Position numbers and translations under genes: made by a program. Under the pieces are notes generated by a model. The model ran no database searches and was not told the origin of the DNA. It saw nothing but the letters and a program-made list of their open reading frames with translations. Positions 22,991 to 33,553 of a stretch of 64,000 bases of DNA are shown here, one piece after another; position 1 is the first letter of the stretch, and every line of letters begins with the position of its first letter. The stretch is from Allium sativum (taxonomy: Eukaryota; Streptophyta; Magnoliopsida; Asparagales; Amaryllidaceae), in the NCBI GenBank assembly GCA_030737875.1, contig CM060926.1, positions 319,708,922 through 319,772,921 of the forward strand, in the 5' to 3' direction.

Positions 22991-24763
22991 GTTGACACCT
23001 TTTATATGTGTTATATCATGAACGAAATTACGTGGGAACGATGGGGTAATTAAATGCATAAGTTAATAAGATTGTGTGAAATTAATATAATTATGCATAA
23101 CACAAAATAAATAAACATAGTATGGGAATTTGCCTATTTGGTTAGGTGTACCCATACTATGTGTTGGGAATTTACCTATTGAGTTAGGTCTACCCCATGG
23201 GAATTTACCTATTAAGTTAGGTCTACCCATGTTAAGAAAACTTGATTAATTAGGGATAATTAATATAAAATTATGAGGGTGATTAATTAGGTGTAATTAA
23301 TTGACTAAGACACGAGGTTGGACTCAGTTGTAGCGTAAAACTGCCCGGACCCAACCGGCTTAACCAGTTGCTACAAATGTTAGCCCAATGTGAGAGGTCT
23401 TAGGCACAAACTAAATACGTAATTAATGTAAAGACACGAGGTTAGACTCTGTTATGACATAAGGCTGCCCGGACCCAACCGGCTTAACCAGCGGTCATAA
23501 AAGACAGTCTAATGTGAGAGGTCTTTACAAAGGTTACGTTCTTAATTAATTAATTAAGAAACACTTAACCATATTAGCATGTAGAGGGACATGAGGGGTT
23601 AAGTGGGTGCCTCGGGTGGCATGAGAAAATCTAGTGGTTGCCTTGGGTGGCAATAGAAAATACGATTAGAATACTTAACCAAAATGGAACATGTAATTAA
23701 AACATGATTAAAGGGTTAAGTGGGATATACTAGAAAAAGGGACAAGCTTAGGTGGGTAGCTTGTGGAGGCCCATTTCAACCAGTAACCCATACGTATCTT
23801 TGTGGGCTCGACCCATGTCGAGGACGGGACACGCATACTGGGCTTGACTGTAAGAGGCAAACGGGTTAGCGGTGGCAACGCAAGTCCAACGGGCTTCATA
23901 TGCGTGAGTGGGCCCGGGCTGGTAGGTAAGCCGTTGTTGCATCGAGTAGATATAAGCCGTGCACCTTTAGTTCCATCAGGTTGCCACATTGGGGAATGAT
24001 ACATCCCACGGTGGGGCCAGCACGGGTATCTACGTTAGGGAGCCGATCGAATGGGAAGTAGTGTGTACACCTAGTGGATTGTAGGGCCCCGTGGCGCCTA
24101 CTTGGTCACCTAGGGGTACGCAGGTACTAATTAGTAAATTTTATAAGTCCTTGGGTGGGATCAACCTTTAAGTTAGGAACGACTGGTGTGGTGCAGTTTA
24201 GTAATTTACCTTAGGGAGGGTAGATGCGTCTTTATCCTTTATCTTCGTTTAGTTGACTGCTTAGGGTAGCCATTCATCCCTATATGTTACCGTATATCAG
24301 TTTATGTCTTCTCTGGTTACTTTAACGATTGTATTGTTAAAGTTATAGGACTCGCTCAGACTTATGTCTGACCCTGTTGTTTTTATCTTTTTCCCAACCC
24401 TCAGGTCCTACGGTGGATCCTAGCAGTAGTGGAGCTTGATCGGATTGCTGTTCCAGTCTTTAGGAGCTTGGATAGATGTAAAGCTCCAGTTATCCAGTTA
24501 TCTTTTCTTTTGTTTGGCTATTGTATGAGAGTGGGATTATGTACTTCTTTATTTTGATGGATATTGTACTTGACCTTTATTGTGGTTTTATGATGTAACC
24601 AGACATGTTTTACTTCCGCTGTTATGAGATGATGTTTTAAAATTTCAAGTACTATTTATATCTGTCTTGTTGTAATTTTTCTGTTCTATATTCACTAAAA
24701 TACTCCACCGATGCTATGGCATTCCCTTAGTGAGTGATCATAGCGGGAGTGGGGTGTTACACG

Positions 24764-24781
24764 TGGTATCAGAGCCAGGTT
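24764..24781 (+). other. Primer binding site of E3 (initiator Met tRNA)
   Basis: TGGTATCAGAGCCAGGTT two bases after the LTR matches the plant initiator-Met tRNA 3' end over its full length. Confidence 0.92.
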
Positions 24782-24959
24782 ACCAGAACAGATAAAATTT
24801 TTGAGAAAAACTACTTTCTAAGAGTATTTTCGAAGAAAGGATTTTTAAAAGCATGTCTTCTAAGAGAAAAAGTTTTTGAAAAAGAAAAGCATAATCCCCA
24901 ATAGCCATATCTTTATCTTTCGGAATCTCCTTTTTGAATCTTTCCTCTTTCGTTTCAGC

Positions 24960-27900
24960 ATGGCTGAAGATCTTAACATCCCGGAGGGTTTAGTTATACC
25001 ACTATGGTATAGGAGGTTGCAAGAGGCTAGGGCCGCGGCTGCGGGTCCGGCCAATGCTACTACACCAGAGACAACCGCTCCTCCTCCTCAGCCTAGAGTG
25101 GATAATTTTGCTAAGGTTTGCAAGGAGTTCAAGGCTATAGGAGGAAAACCTTTTCTTGGTTCAGAGACTTTCGTAGAGGCTAGAGATTGGCTTAAGGAAG
25201 TGGAAGAGTTGCTAGATATCTTTGAAGTGGAAGAGGGAAAGAAAGTCAAGTTGGCGGCTTGGTTAATGAAGGGAGAGGCCTCATTCTGGTGGGAGGTCAC
25301 TAATGGAGAACGCCCTGTTGACTCTTGGGCAGATTTTAAGCAAAGGTTTGGGGCTAAGTTTCTCTCAAGGGCGGAAGAGAATCTGTTTATGGAGAAGTTC
25401 TTGAATTTGAAGCAAGGGAATCTCACGGTGAAAGAATATGTCAACAAATTCAATCAATTAGCAAGGTTTGGCATAGAGTTGGTGAATACACCGGAGAAGA
25501 AGGCTTTGAGGTTCGTTAGAGGCTTGAACGAACCATTGCAAGGAATAGCTATGACTCACATTCCTATGGGGGCCACTTTTGAGAAGCTTGTCTACATGGC
25601 ACTTATGCATGAGGATGATAAGAATTCTAAGGCACCAGAGAAAAAGGGGGATCAGAAGAAACCGCAACAGCAACAACAAGGCAAGGGCGGAAAAGGCAAT
25701 GGTGACAAAAAGAAGACGAAGAAGAAGTGCTTCAATTGTGGAACACCAGGACACCTTAGTAAGGATTGTCGCAAAAAGAAGAAGACCGGTTGCTTTCATT
25801 GTGGTGAAGCAGGGCATCTTGTGAAAAACTGCCCAAAGAAGGGGCAGAAGACGGGGTCTACCTCAGGAGGCCAGGTGCAAGCTCTTATAGCACCACCTCA
25901 GTCAGGGGGGCAAGTTCAGGTTCTCTCAGTTCCACCGATTCAGCAGAGAGGTAGAACTATTTCCGTTGAAAGTCTGGTTTTTCTGTTTGATCATCCAGTT
26001 CGTACTTTGTTTGACTCTGGCGCATCGCATTCTTTTATCTCATCATCGTTAGTTGAGTCACTGCACTTAGACACCAGTCTAGTTGATGATCCCTTGGTTG
26101 TCTCAAACCCAATTGGGGGCTCCATATATCTGTCTATGATATGTTTGGGTTTGAAGATTTCTATACTTAGCGTTGAGTTTAGATGTGATGCTTTTGTATT
26201 GGGCTTCACGGGCTATGGGTTGATCTTGGGCATGGACTGGTTATCCAGTAATGGTGCCGTTCTTGATTGCGAAAGGAGAGTTGTCAGGCTCATGACCCGC
26301 TTGGGTAACACTCTCGAGATCTCTTGCAATCCCATGGAATCTGTTTTGCTAAGTTATCTTGAATCGCTCGATGCTTCGTTCGAGAGTTTGTGTTCTGTCA
26401 GAGTAGTCCGGGAATATCCGGATGTGTTTGAAGAAGTAAAGGGTTTGCCTCCGAAGCGGGAGATAGATTTCCGAATTTATTTGGTGGATAATGCCAAACC
26501 AGTGTCTTTGCCAGTACGCCACATGGCTCCTCGTGAGAGAAGAGAACTTCATAAGCAAGTAGGGGAGTTGCTTGAGAAGGGGTTCATAAGGCGAAGTATA
26601 TCGGAGTGGGGAGCTCCAGTAGTGTTTGCCACGAAGGCGGATGGGTCCCTCAGACTTTGTGTGGATTATAGAGAACTTAATAAGCTCACGAAGAAGAATA
26701 GACACCCATTACCGAGGATAGATGATCTCTTTGATCAGTTGGTTGGCGCGTCAGTATTTTCGCAGATGGACTTAGCTACAGGGTTTCATCAGTTAAGAGT
26801 GGCGGAGGACAGTATAGAGAAGACTGCTTTCCGGACTCCGGATGGTTTTTATGAGTGGCTAGTGATGCCATTTGGGTTGACAAACGCCCCCGCATACTTT
26901 GTTGATCTCATGAGTAGAGTGTTCAGAGAGTATCTGAATAAGTTTGTAGTAGTTTTTGTGGATGACATCTTGGTCTTTTCCAAGAATGAAGAAGAGCATG
27001 CCTTACATCTCAAGGAAGTGTTGGAGACTCTTCGAGCGCATAGTCTTAAAGCTAAATTCTCTAAATGCCATTTTTGGAGAAGAGAAGTGCGATTCTTAGG
27101 GCATGTGGTCTCTAAGGAAGGGATAGCTGTGGATCCCGCAAAGATAGTATCTATCCAGGATTGGAAAGTTCCTAGAAATGCTACCGAGGTAAGAAGTTTC
27201 TTGGGGTTGGCAGGATATTATAGGAAGTTCATCAAAGACTTCGCGAAGATATCAGCCCCATTAACCCGCTTGACGAAAAAGAATCTGGTTTTCTCGTGGG
27301 ATGTAGATTGTGATGATGCTTTCCGACGGTTAAAGAGAGCTTTGACCACCGCTCCAGTTTTAGTGCTCCCGGATGGGAGTAAGCCGTTTGTTGTTTATAC
27401 CGATGCTTGTGGAACAGGATTAGGCGCAGTCTTGATGCAGGAGGGAAGGGTAATAGCCTATGGAGGGAGACAATTGAGAGTGCATGAGAAGAATTACCCT
27501 ACCCATGATCTAGAGTTGGCCGCGATTGTTTTCGCACTTAAGTCTTGGCGCCATTATCTTCTTGGTGAGAGATTCGAGTTGTTCACCGACCATAAATCAT
27601 TGAAGTACTTATTCTCTCAGAAGGATTTAAACTTAAGACAGCAAAGGTGGATGGAGTTCTTAGCATCCTATGATTTCGAGATAGCGTATACCCCTGGTAA
27701 GGGTAACGTGGTGGCAGACGCCTTGAGTAGAAAAAGGCTATCTTTGAGTCCATTGTTCGTGGAACGACGAAGCTTGGAGTTTCTTTCTTTGTTTGACTTC
27801 AGACCTTCTGTTGATTTTGTACCTGGTTTGTTGGCATCCTTGGAGGTTAGACCTACTCTTTTGAGACGGATTGGCGAGGCTCAGCGAGACGACCCACAGT

Positions 27901-29387
27901 TGGTTGTGTTGGTAGAGAAGCTTATAAGAGGGGAGTCGTCCAGCCATTTGGGTAGATACACCATAGATGATAAGGGATGGTTGCATAGAGACGGTAGACT
28001 TTGTGTACCGCAAGATGAGGGTTTGAAGAAGGCTATTTTGGATGATGCACATCGTTCAAGAATGACTATTCATCCCGGTGGAGACAAAATGTACCAAGAC
28101 ATGAAGAGAGTTTTCTTCTGGGCCGGTATGAAGAAAGATGTGGCCGAGTATGTGGCTAGATGCTTAGTGTGCCAACAAGTTAAAGTGGAGCAAAGGAAAC
28201 CCGGTGGGTTGCTACACCCATTGGAAGTTCCACAGTGGAAGTGGGATAGTGTCTCGATGGATTTCATCGACGGGTTACCGAGATCGAGGAAGGGCAATAC
28301 GGGAATTTGGGTTGTGGTAGACAGACTTACCAAGAGTGCCCATTTTATACCCGTAAAGAGTAAGAGGACCGCTCCATGGCTTGCTTCAGTCTATGTTAGA
28401 GAGATTGTTAGATTGCATGGCGTACCATCCAGCATTGTGAGTGATCGAGATCCTATTTTCACTAGTGAGTTTTGGAGAAGTTTGCAAGAGGCGGTAGGGA
28501 CTCAGTTGTGTTTGAGCACCGCATATCATCCTCAGACGGACGGTCAGACTGAGAGGGTGAACCGTATCTTAGAAGATCTTTTGAGGCTTTGTATCTTGGA
28601 TTTTGGAGGTACATGGGAAGAACATCTTCCTTTGGTGGAGTTCGCATATAATAACAACTTTCAGTCCAGTATTGGTATGGCTCCTTTCGAAGCTCTTTAT
28701 GGAAGGCCTTGTCGATCTCCTACATGTTGGTGGGAATCTACGGATAAGATCTTGCTTGGGCCGGATATGGTTAGAGAGACTTCAGAGAAGATTGATTTAA
28801 TTCGAAAAAGGATGAAAGCAGCGCAAGATAGACAGAAATCTTATGCGGATCGGAGAAGGACGGATCTTGAGTTTGAGGTTGGGGACATGGTTTTTGTCAA
28901 AGTATCTCCATTGAGAAATGTTGTTCGCTTTGGGTCCGTAGGGAAGTTAGCACCGAGATTTGTTGGGCCGTTTCCTATTAAGGAAAGGATTGGACGGATG
29001 GCATATAGGGTGGAGTTGCCCGACAGACTTAGTGGTGTTCATGATGTATTCCATGTATCACATTTGAGGAAGTGCTTACATGAGACCGCGGAGGTGGTAG
29101 AGCCGAGCTTGCTTAGAGATGTAGAGGTAGAGCGTGATGCGACGATTCGACGAGCTCCTACTCGCATCCTTGGGTCAGAAACTAGGAAGTTGAGGAACAG
29201 AGAAGTTCAGCTAGTTAAAGTGCAATGGGGAGATGACGAAAGCAATGCTACTTGGGAGACGGAAGCAAAGATGCGTTCTTTGTATCCATTTCTTTTTGAG
29301 AGTATGTCTTTTAACTTCTCCTTTATTGCTTGTCTAGTACTTATCTTATCTTTAGTATATCCTCTCGCTAATACCTATGACCTTTAG
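24960..29387 (+). CDS. E3 gag-pol polyprotein with C-terminal chromodomain
   Basis: One open frame of 1475 residues holds every protein of a Tekay/Del-type chromovirus. Start 24960 is chosen because 'tttcagcATG' is shared with E4 and the protein there begins alike; an in-frame ATG at 24876 would add 28 residues. In order: capsid-type gag (about 45-230), CCHC knuckles [14 protein letters not shown] (near 257) and [14 protein letters not shown] (near 277), aspartic protease with DSGAS (D352), reverse transcriptase with FVDDIL (DD at 668-669), RNase H (D815 in TDACG), integrase with an HHCC finger (H1031, H1038, C1068, C1071) and the catalytic triad D1101, D1162, E1198 (exactly D-35-E), then a chromodomain near 1405-1445 (ATWETE). 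The protein is made as a Gag-Pol fusion with no frameshift or stop between gag and pol, as usual for this clade. No break is visible. Confidence 0.96.
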   Translation: MAEDLNIPEGLVIPLWYRRLQEARAAAAGPANATTPETTAPPPQPRVDNFAKVCKEFKAIGGKPFLGSETFVEARDWLKEVEELLDIFEVEEGKKVKLAAWLMKGEASFWWEVTNGERPVDSWADFKQRFGAKFLSRAEENLFMEKFLNLKQGNLTVKEYVNKFNQLARFGIELVNTPEKKALRFVRGLNEPLQGIAMTHIPMGATFEKLVYMALMHEDDKNSKAPEKKGDQKKPQQQQQGKGGKGNGDKKKTKKKCFNCGTPGHLSKDCRKKKKTGCFHCGEAGHLVKNCPKKGQKTGSTSGGQVQALIAPPQSGGQVQVLSVPPIQQRGRTISVESLVFLFDHPVRTLFDSGASHSFISSSLVESLHLDTSLVDDPLVVSNPIGGSIYLSMICLGLKISILSVEFRCDAFVLGFTGYGLILGMDWLSSNGAVLDCERRVVRLMTRLGNTLEISCNPMESVLLSYLESLDASFESLCSVRVVREYPDVFEEVKGLPPKREIDFRIYLVDNAKPVSLPVRHMAPRERRELHKQVGELLEKGFIRRSISEWGAPVVFATKADGSLRLCVDYRELNKLTKKNRHPLPRIDDLFDQLVGASVFSQMDLATGFHQLRVAEDSIEKTAFRTPDGFYEWLVMPFGLTNAPAYFVDLMSRVFREYLNKFVVVFVDDILVFSKNEEEHALHLKEVLETLRAHSLKAKFSKCHFWRREVRFLGHVVSKEGIAVDPAKIVSIQDWKVPRNATEVRSFLGLAGYYRKFIKDFAKISAPLTRLTKKNLVFSWDVDCDDAFRRLKRALTTAPVLVLPDGSKPFVVYTDACGTGLGAVLMQEGRVIAYGGRQLRVHEKNYPTHDLELAAIVFALKSWRHYLLGERFELFTDHKSLKYLFSQKDLNLRQQRWMEFLASYDFEIAYTPGKGNVVADALSRKRLSLSPLFVERRSLEFLSLFDFRPSVDFVPGLLASLEVRPTLLRRIGEAQRDDPQLVVLVEKLIRGESSSHLGRYTIDDKGWLHRDGRLCVPQDEGLKKAILDDAHRSRMTIHPGGDKMYQDMKRVFFWAGMKKDVAEYVARCLVCQQVKVEQRKPGGLLHPLEVPQWKWDSVSMDFIDGLPRSRKGNTGIWVVVDRLTKSAHFIPVKSKRTAPWLASVYVREIVRLHGVPSSIVSDRDPIFTSEFWRSLQEAVGTQLCLSTAYHPQTDGQTERVNRILEDLLRLCILDFGGTWEEHLPLVEFAYNNNFQSSIGMAPFEALYGRPCRSPTCWWESTDKILLGPDMVRETSEKIDLIRKRMKAAQDRQKSYADRRRTDLEFEVGDMVFVKVSPLRNVVRFGSVGKLAPRFVGPFPIKERIGRMAYRVELPDRLSGVHDVFHVSHLRKCLHETAEVVEPSLLRDVEVERDATIRRAPTRILGSETRKLRNREVQLVKVQWGDDESNATWETEAKMRSLYPFLFESMSFNFSFIACLVLILSLVYPLANTYDL

Positions 29388-29897
29388 ATAGGGTAAAACC
29401 TATGGTTGAAACATGTGTTTGAAACATGTTATGGTTGATGGATGCATATGGATGCAATTGTTTGCTAGTGGTTGCTCGTGGATGCATATACACACACATT
29501 AGGCACTAGACCGGCTCAGTCACTTCATGTTGCATATTGCATAAATGGATGTGGTAGTTAGATTGATGGATGTATCATGGCTGTGTTATCATATGGATGA
29601 TGCATTTTTGTGTATGGTTGTGCACGCATGTAGAAATTTGTATGTGTCAATAGGGTTTCGCATACATATTGGATGCATGGCACTATCATGGTTTGCATTA
29701 AGGAGGTTTACTGTATCAGTAACCGCCTGATTTTTGCATTAGGTAAGTACATATACACACACTTTTGCATATATCCATCCAGCATTTAGAATCTTGTAAG
29801 GACAATGATTGCTCGTGGATGATGCTTTGAGTAGATGGATGATTGGATGGTAGGATACGTTCTTCCTAACTTGAAGATTTCGGGGACGAAATCCTTT
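29388..29897 (+). other. 3' untranslated part of E3
   Basis: No coding region. It contains a conserved imperfect hairpin (29702-29726) and the GATTTCG-GGGA-CGAAATC hairpin (29876-29893) just before the polypurine tract; both recur in E2 and E4. Runs of 'ggatgca' and 'ggttgc' make up much of the rest. Confidence 0.75.
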
Positions 29898-29910
29898 AAG
29901 GAGGGGAGAA
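29898..29910 (+). other. Polypurine tract of E3
   Basis: AAGGAGGGGAGAA directly before the right LTR; the same tract precedes the E2 right LTR at 33541-33553. Confidence 0.9.
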
Positions 29911-32900
29911 TGTAACAACCCGTATTTTCAATAACCTGTAATAACATAAATCGAGGCAGAATTTAATTCTAAAATGGGAATCAAGGGAAACGGGCTATGC
30001 CATTGCGTTCGTCTCGGAAAAATACGCGAAATAGAGTCCGAGTTTTCGAAAATCGGAGTCCGTATGACCAAGATATGGCCTCGCGAAGTTTCACGAAAAT
30101 TCCCAAATTAAAGTATACTTAATTAAGTGAAATGGGTTGTGTAGATATATATATATATATATATATATATTGATATATATATATATATATATAATTGAAA
30201 ATTTAATAAATAAATATGCAAAAATGCTCAAAACAGCGAATTGGGAGAGGGGAATAACCGAACCGGCCGATTTTTGAAGTCGACCCGAGCCCGCTGGGTC
30301 GACTAGGGGTTAATCCAGGGTGTTTGGCTGTCAACCCGTGGGCCGATTCGCTCAAGTGCAGATTTTGCATTTGAATGGTTCTCATGGTCCATCTTTAATC
30401 TAAAGGCCCTAGATGGTTCCTACACTTGACTTCTTCCCCAAGACATGCTTTGATGGCTTGGATTGAATCTAGGGTTAATCCTATGGCCTAAAACACTTGC
30501 CTAATCTATAAATAAGACCCTAACCTACCCTAATTCATTCATAATTAAACCTAGTGACTAAACTATGGCAAAATGCTAGCTCTCATGGCCTCCACTAATT
30601 TTATGAAGAGGGTTGCATACTAATCACTCTCTAATCAACTTCTAATCCCTTCTTAGCATCTTAATCTTCTTCATTTGGTGTTCAAAGTTGCTAGTTGTGA
30701 GTTTCTATCACTTTGATGATCTTTTGGTAAACTAATTAGATGAGATGTGATGAGATTTATGGTTTTGTATGTGGGTTAATGAGCTTTGAATCATATGATA
30801 TGATGTTAGCATTAATCTTATGTTTATGCATGTTGAGTATGTAAGCTTATGCAAGTTTAATATGATGTATGTTATGTTTGCATGATGCTAAATATGCAAG
30901 TTGTGGGCTATGTAATCATATGCATGTTATGCAAGTTCATGGTAATATGCTATGCAAGTTACATGTATGTAAATATGCAAGTTACATGTTTGTTAATATG
31001 CAAGTTACATGTATGTAAATATGCAAGTTACATGTTTGTTAATATGCAAGTTACATGTTTGTTAATATGCAAGTTACATGTATGTAAATATGCAAGTTAC
31101 ATGTTTCTTTATATGCAAGTTACATGTTTGTTAATATGCGAGTTACATGTATGTAAATATGCAAGTTACATGTTTATTAATATGCAAGTTCATGATGACA
31201 CATTATGCAAGTCTATAAGCTAATATGCAAGTTTGTTATGCAAAATGAATATGTAAGTTATGTGACATATTATATGCAAGTTATGTGACATGTTATGCAA
31301 GTTCATATGCAAGTTATGTGTTTGTTAATATGCAAGATGGCACCTTTGAAACATGTTCATTCATATGCAAGTTGACACCTTTTATATGTGTTATATCATG
31401 AACGAAATTACGTGGGAACGATGGGGTAATTAAATGCATAAGTTAATAAGATTGTGTGAAATTAATATAATTATGCATAACACAAAATAAATAAACATAG
31501 TATGGGAATTTGCCTATTTGGTTAGGTGTACCCATACTATGTGTTGGGAATTTACCTATTGAGTTAGGTCTACCCCATGGGAATTTACCTATTAAGTTAG
31601 GTCTACCCATGTTAAGAAAACTTGATTAATTAGGGATAATTAATATAAAATTATGAGGGTGATTAATTAGGTGTAATTAATTGACTAAGACACGAGGTTG
31701 GACTCAGTTGTAGCGTAAAACTGCCCGGACCCAACCGGCTTAACCAGTTGCTACAAATGTTAGCCCAATGTGAGAGGTCTTAGGCACAAACTAAATACGT
31801 AATTAATGTAAAGACACGAGGTTAGACTCTGTTATGACATAAGGCTGCCCGGACCCAACCGGCTTAACCAGCGGTCATAAAAGACAGTCTAATGTGAGAG
31901 GTCTTTACAAAGGTTACGTTCTTAATTAATTAATTAAGAAACACTTAACCATATTAGCATGTAGAGGGACATGAGGGGTTAAGTGGGTGCCTCGGGTGGC
32001 ATGAGAAAATCTAGTGGTTGCCTTGGGTGGCAATAGAAAATACGATTAGAATACTTAACCAAAATGGAACATGTAATTAAAACATGATTAAAGGGTTAAG
32101 TGGGATATACTAGAAAAAGGGACAAGCTTAGGTGGGTAGCTTGTGGAGGCCCATTTCAACCAGTAACCCATACGTATCTTTGTGGGCTCGACCCATGTCG
32201 AGGACGGGACACGCATACTGGGCTTGACTGTAAGAGGCAAACGGGTTAGCGGTGGCAACGCAAGTCCAACGGGCTTCATATGCGTGAGTGGGCCCGGGCT
32301 GGTAGGTAAGCCGTTGTTGCATCGAGTAGATATAAGCCGTGCACCTTTAGTTCCATCAGGTTGCCACATTGGGGAATGATACATCCCACGGTGGGGCCAG
32401 CACGGGTATCTACGTTAGGGAGCCGATCGAATGGGAAGTAGTGTGTACACCTAGTGGATTGTAGGGCCCCGTGGCGCCTACTTGGTCACCTAGGGGTACG
32501 CAGGTACTAATTAGTAAATTTTATAAGTCCTTGGGTGGGATCAACCTTTAAGTTAGGAACGACTGGTGTGGTGCAGTTTAGTAATTTACCTTAGGGAGGG
32601 TAGATGCGTCTTTATCCTTTATCTTCGTTTAGTTGACTGCTTAGGGTAGCCATTCATCCCTATATGTTACCGTATATCAGTTTATGTCTTCTCTGGTTAC
32701 TTTAACGATTGTATTGTTAAAGTTATAGGACTCGCTCAGACTTATGTCTGACCCTGTTGTTTTTATCTTTTTCCCAACCCTCAGGTCCTACGGTGGATCC
32801 TAGCAGTAGTGGAGCTTGATCGGATTGCTGTTCCAGTCTTTAGGAGCTTGGATAGATGTAAAGCTCCAGTTATCCAGTTATCTTTTCTTTTGTTTGGCTA

Positions 32901-33141
32901 TTGTATGAGAGTGGGATTATGTACTTCTTTATTTTGATGGATATTGTACTTGACCTTTATTGTGGTTTTATGATGTAACCAGACATGTTTTACTTCCGCT
33001 GTTATGAGATGATGTTTTAAAATTTCAAGTACTATTTATATCTGTCTTGTTGTAATTTTTCTGTTCTATATTCACTAAAATACTCCACCGATGCTATGGC
33101 ATTCCCTTAGTGAGTGATCATAGCGGGAGTGGGGTGTTACA
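29911..33141 (+). repeat. Right LTR of E3 (3231 bp)
   Basis: Same length as the left LTR and no difference seen in the blocks compared, including the AT run, minisatellite and both stem-loop modules (31690-31780, 31814-31903). Confidence 0.95.
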
Positions 33142-33146
33142 GATGC
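33142..33146. repeat. Target-site duplication GATGC (right) of E3
   Basis: Directly follows the terminal TGTTACA of E3. Confidence 0.93.
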
Positions 33147-33553
33147 ATACACAAACACTAGGTACTAGATCGGCTCGGTCACTTTCATATTGCATATGCA
33201 TATATGAATTTATATATGGATTGAAACTTGATGTATTATCATGTAGACGTTGCATTTGTACGAATGATTTTGCACTCATGTAGAAGTTACAAAATACAAT
33301 TAGGAATAATTGCATACATGATGGACTCATAGCAATGACATGATTCGCATTAAGGAGGTCAACTGAATCAGTAGACCGCCTGATTTTTCATTAGATAAGG
33401 ACATATACACATACTATGCATATGATCATGAAAGCATTAGAAGTCTTTTAAGGACAATGGATGCCTGTGATTGATGGTTGAATAGATGGATGTTAGGATA
33501 CATTCTACTTAACTTAGAGATTTCGAGGACGAAATCCTTTAAGGAGGGGAGAA
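33147..33553 (+). other. 3' untranslated part of E2, resumed after E3, with polypurine tract
   Basis: Colinear with E3 29490-29910 and E4 45172-45590. It carries the GGAGGTC...GACCGCC hairpin (33354-33380), GATTTCG-AGGA-CGAAATC (33519-33536) and the polypurine tract AAGGAGGGGAGAA (33541-33553). No gene. Confidence 0.85.

Larger units (their letters stand above)
21531..24761 (+). repeat. Left LTR of E3 (3231 bp)
   Basis: TGTAACAACCCG...GGTGTTACA. It contains an (AT)n run (21762-21812), a GTCGACCC/GGGTCGAC hairpin (21899-21923), a TATA box (22127-22134), a 23-bp minisatellite (about 22500-22990), two ~90-nt stem-loop modules (23310-23400, 23434-23523) and the CAGACTTATGTCTG hairpin (24357-24370). 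Confidence 0.95.
21531..33141 (+). mobile_element. E3: structurally intact Tekay-type Ty3/gypsy chromovirus, very recent insertion
   Basis: 11,611 bp with two 3231-bp LTRs (constant offset of 8380; no difference found in the blocks I compared), an intact tRNA-Met primer site, one uninterrupted gag-pol-chromodomain frame, a polypurine tract and perfect 5-bp TSDs. It sits in the 3' untranslated part of E2, which resumes at 33142 with sequence homologous to E3's own 29483 onward. Everything needed for autonomous transposition appears present. Confidence 0.96.

Noticed and set aside
23708..24004. 98-, 64- and 65-residue overlapping frames in the E3 LTRs
   Set aside because: Identical in both LTRs simply because the LTRs match, and frames overlap on both strands over stem-loop sequence.
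21531..33141. Matching 3.2-kb LTRs as an assembly duplication
   Set aside because: Each LTR has correct internal neighbours (primer site on one side, polypurine tract on the other) and the outer flanks carry a matching GATGC duplication.
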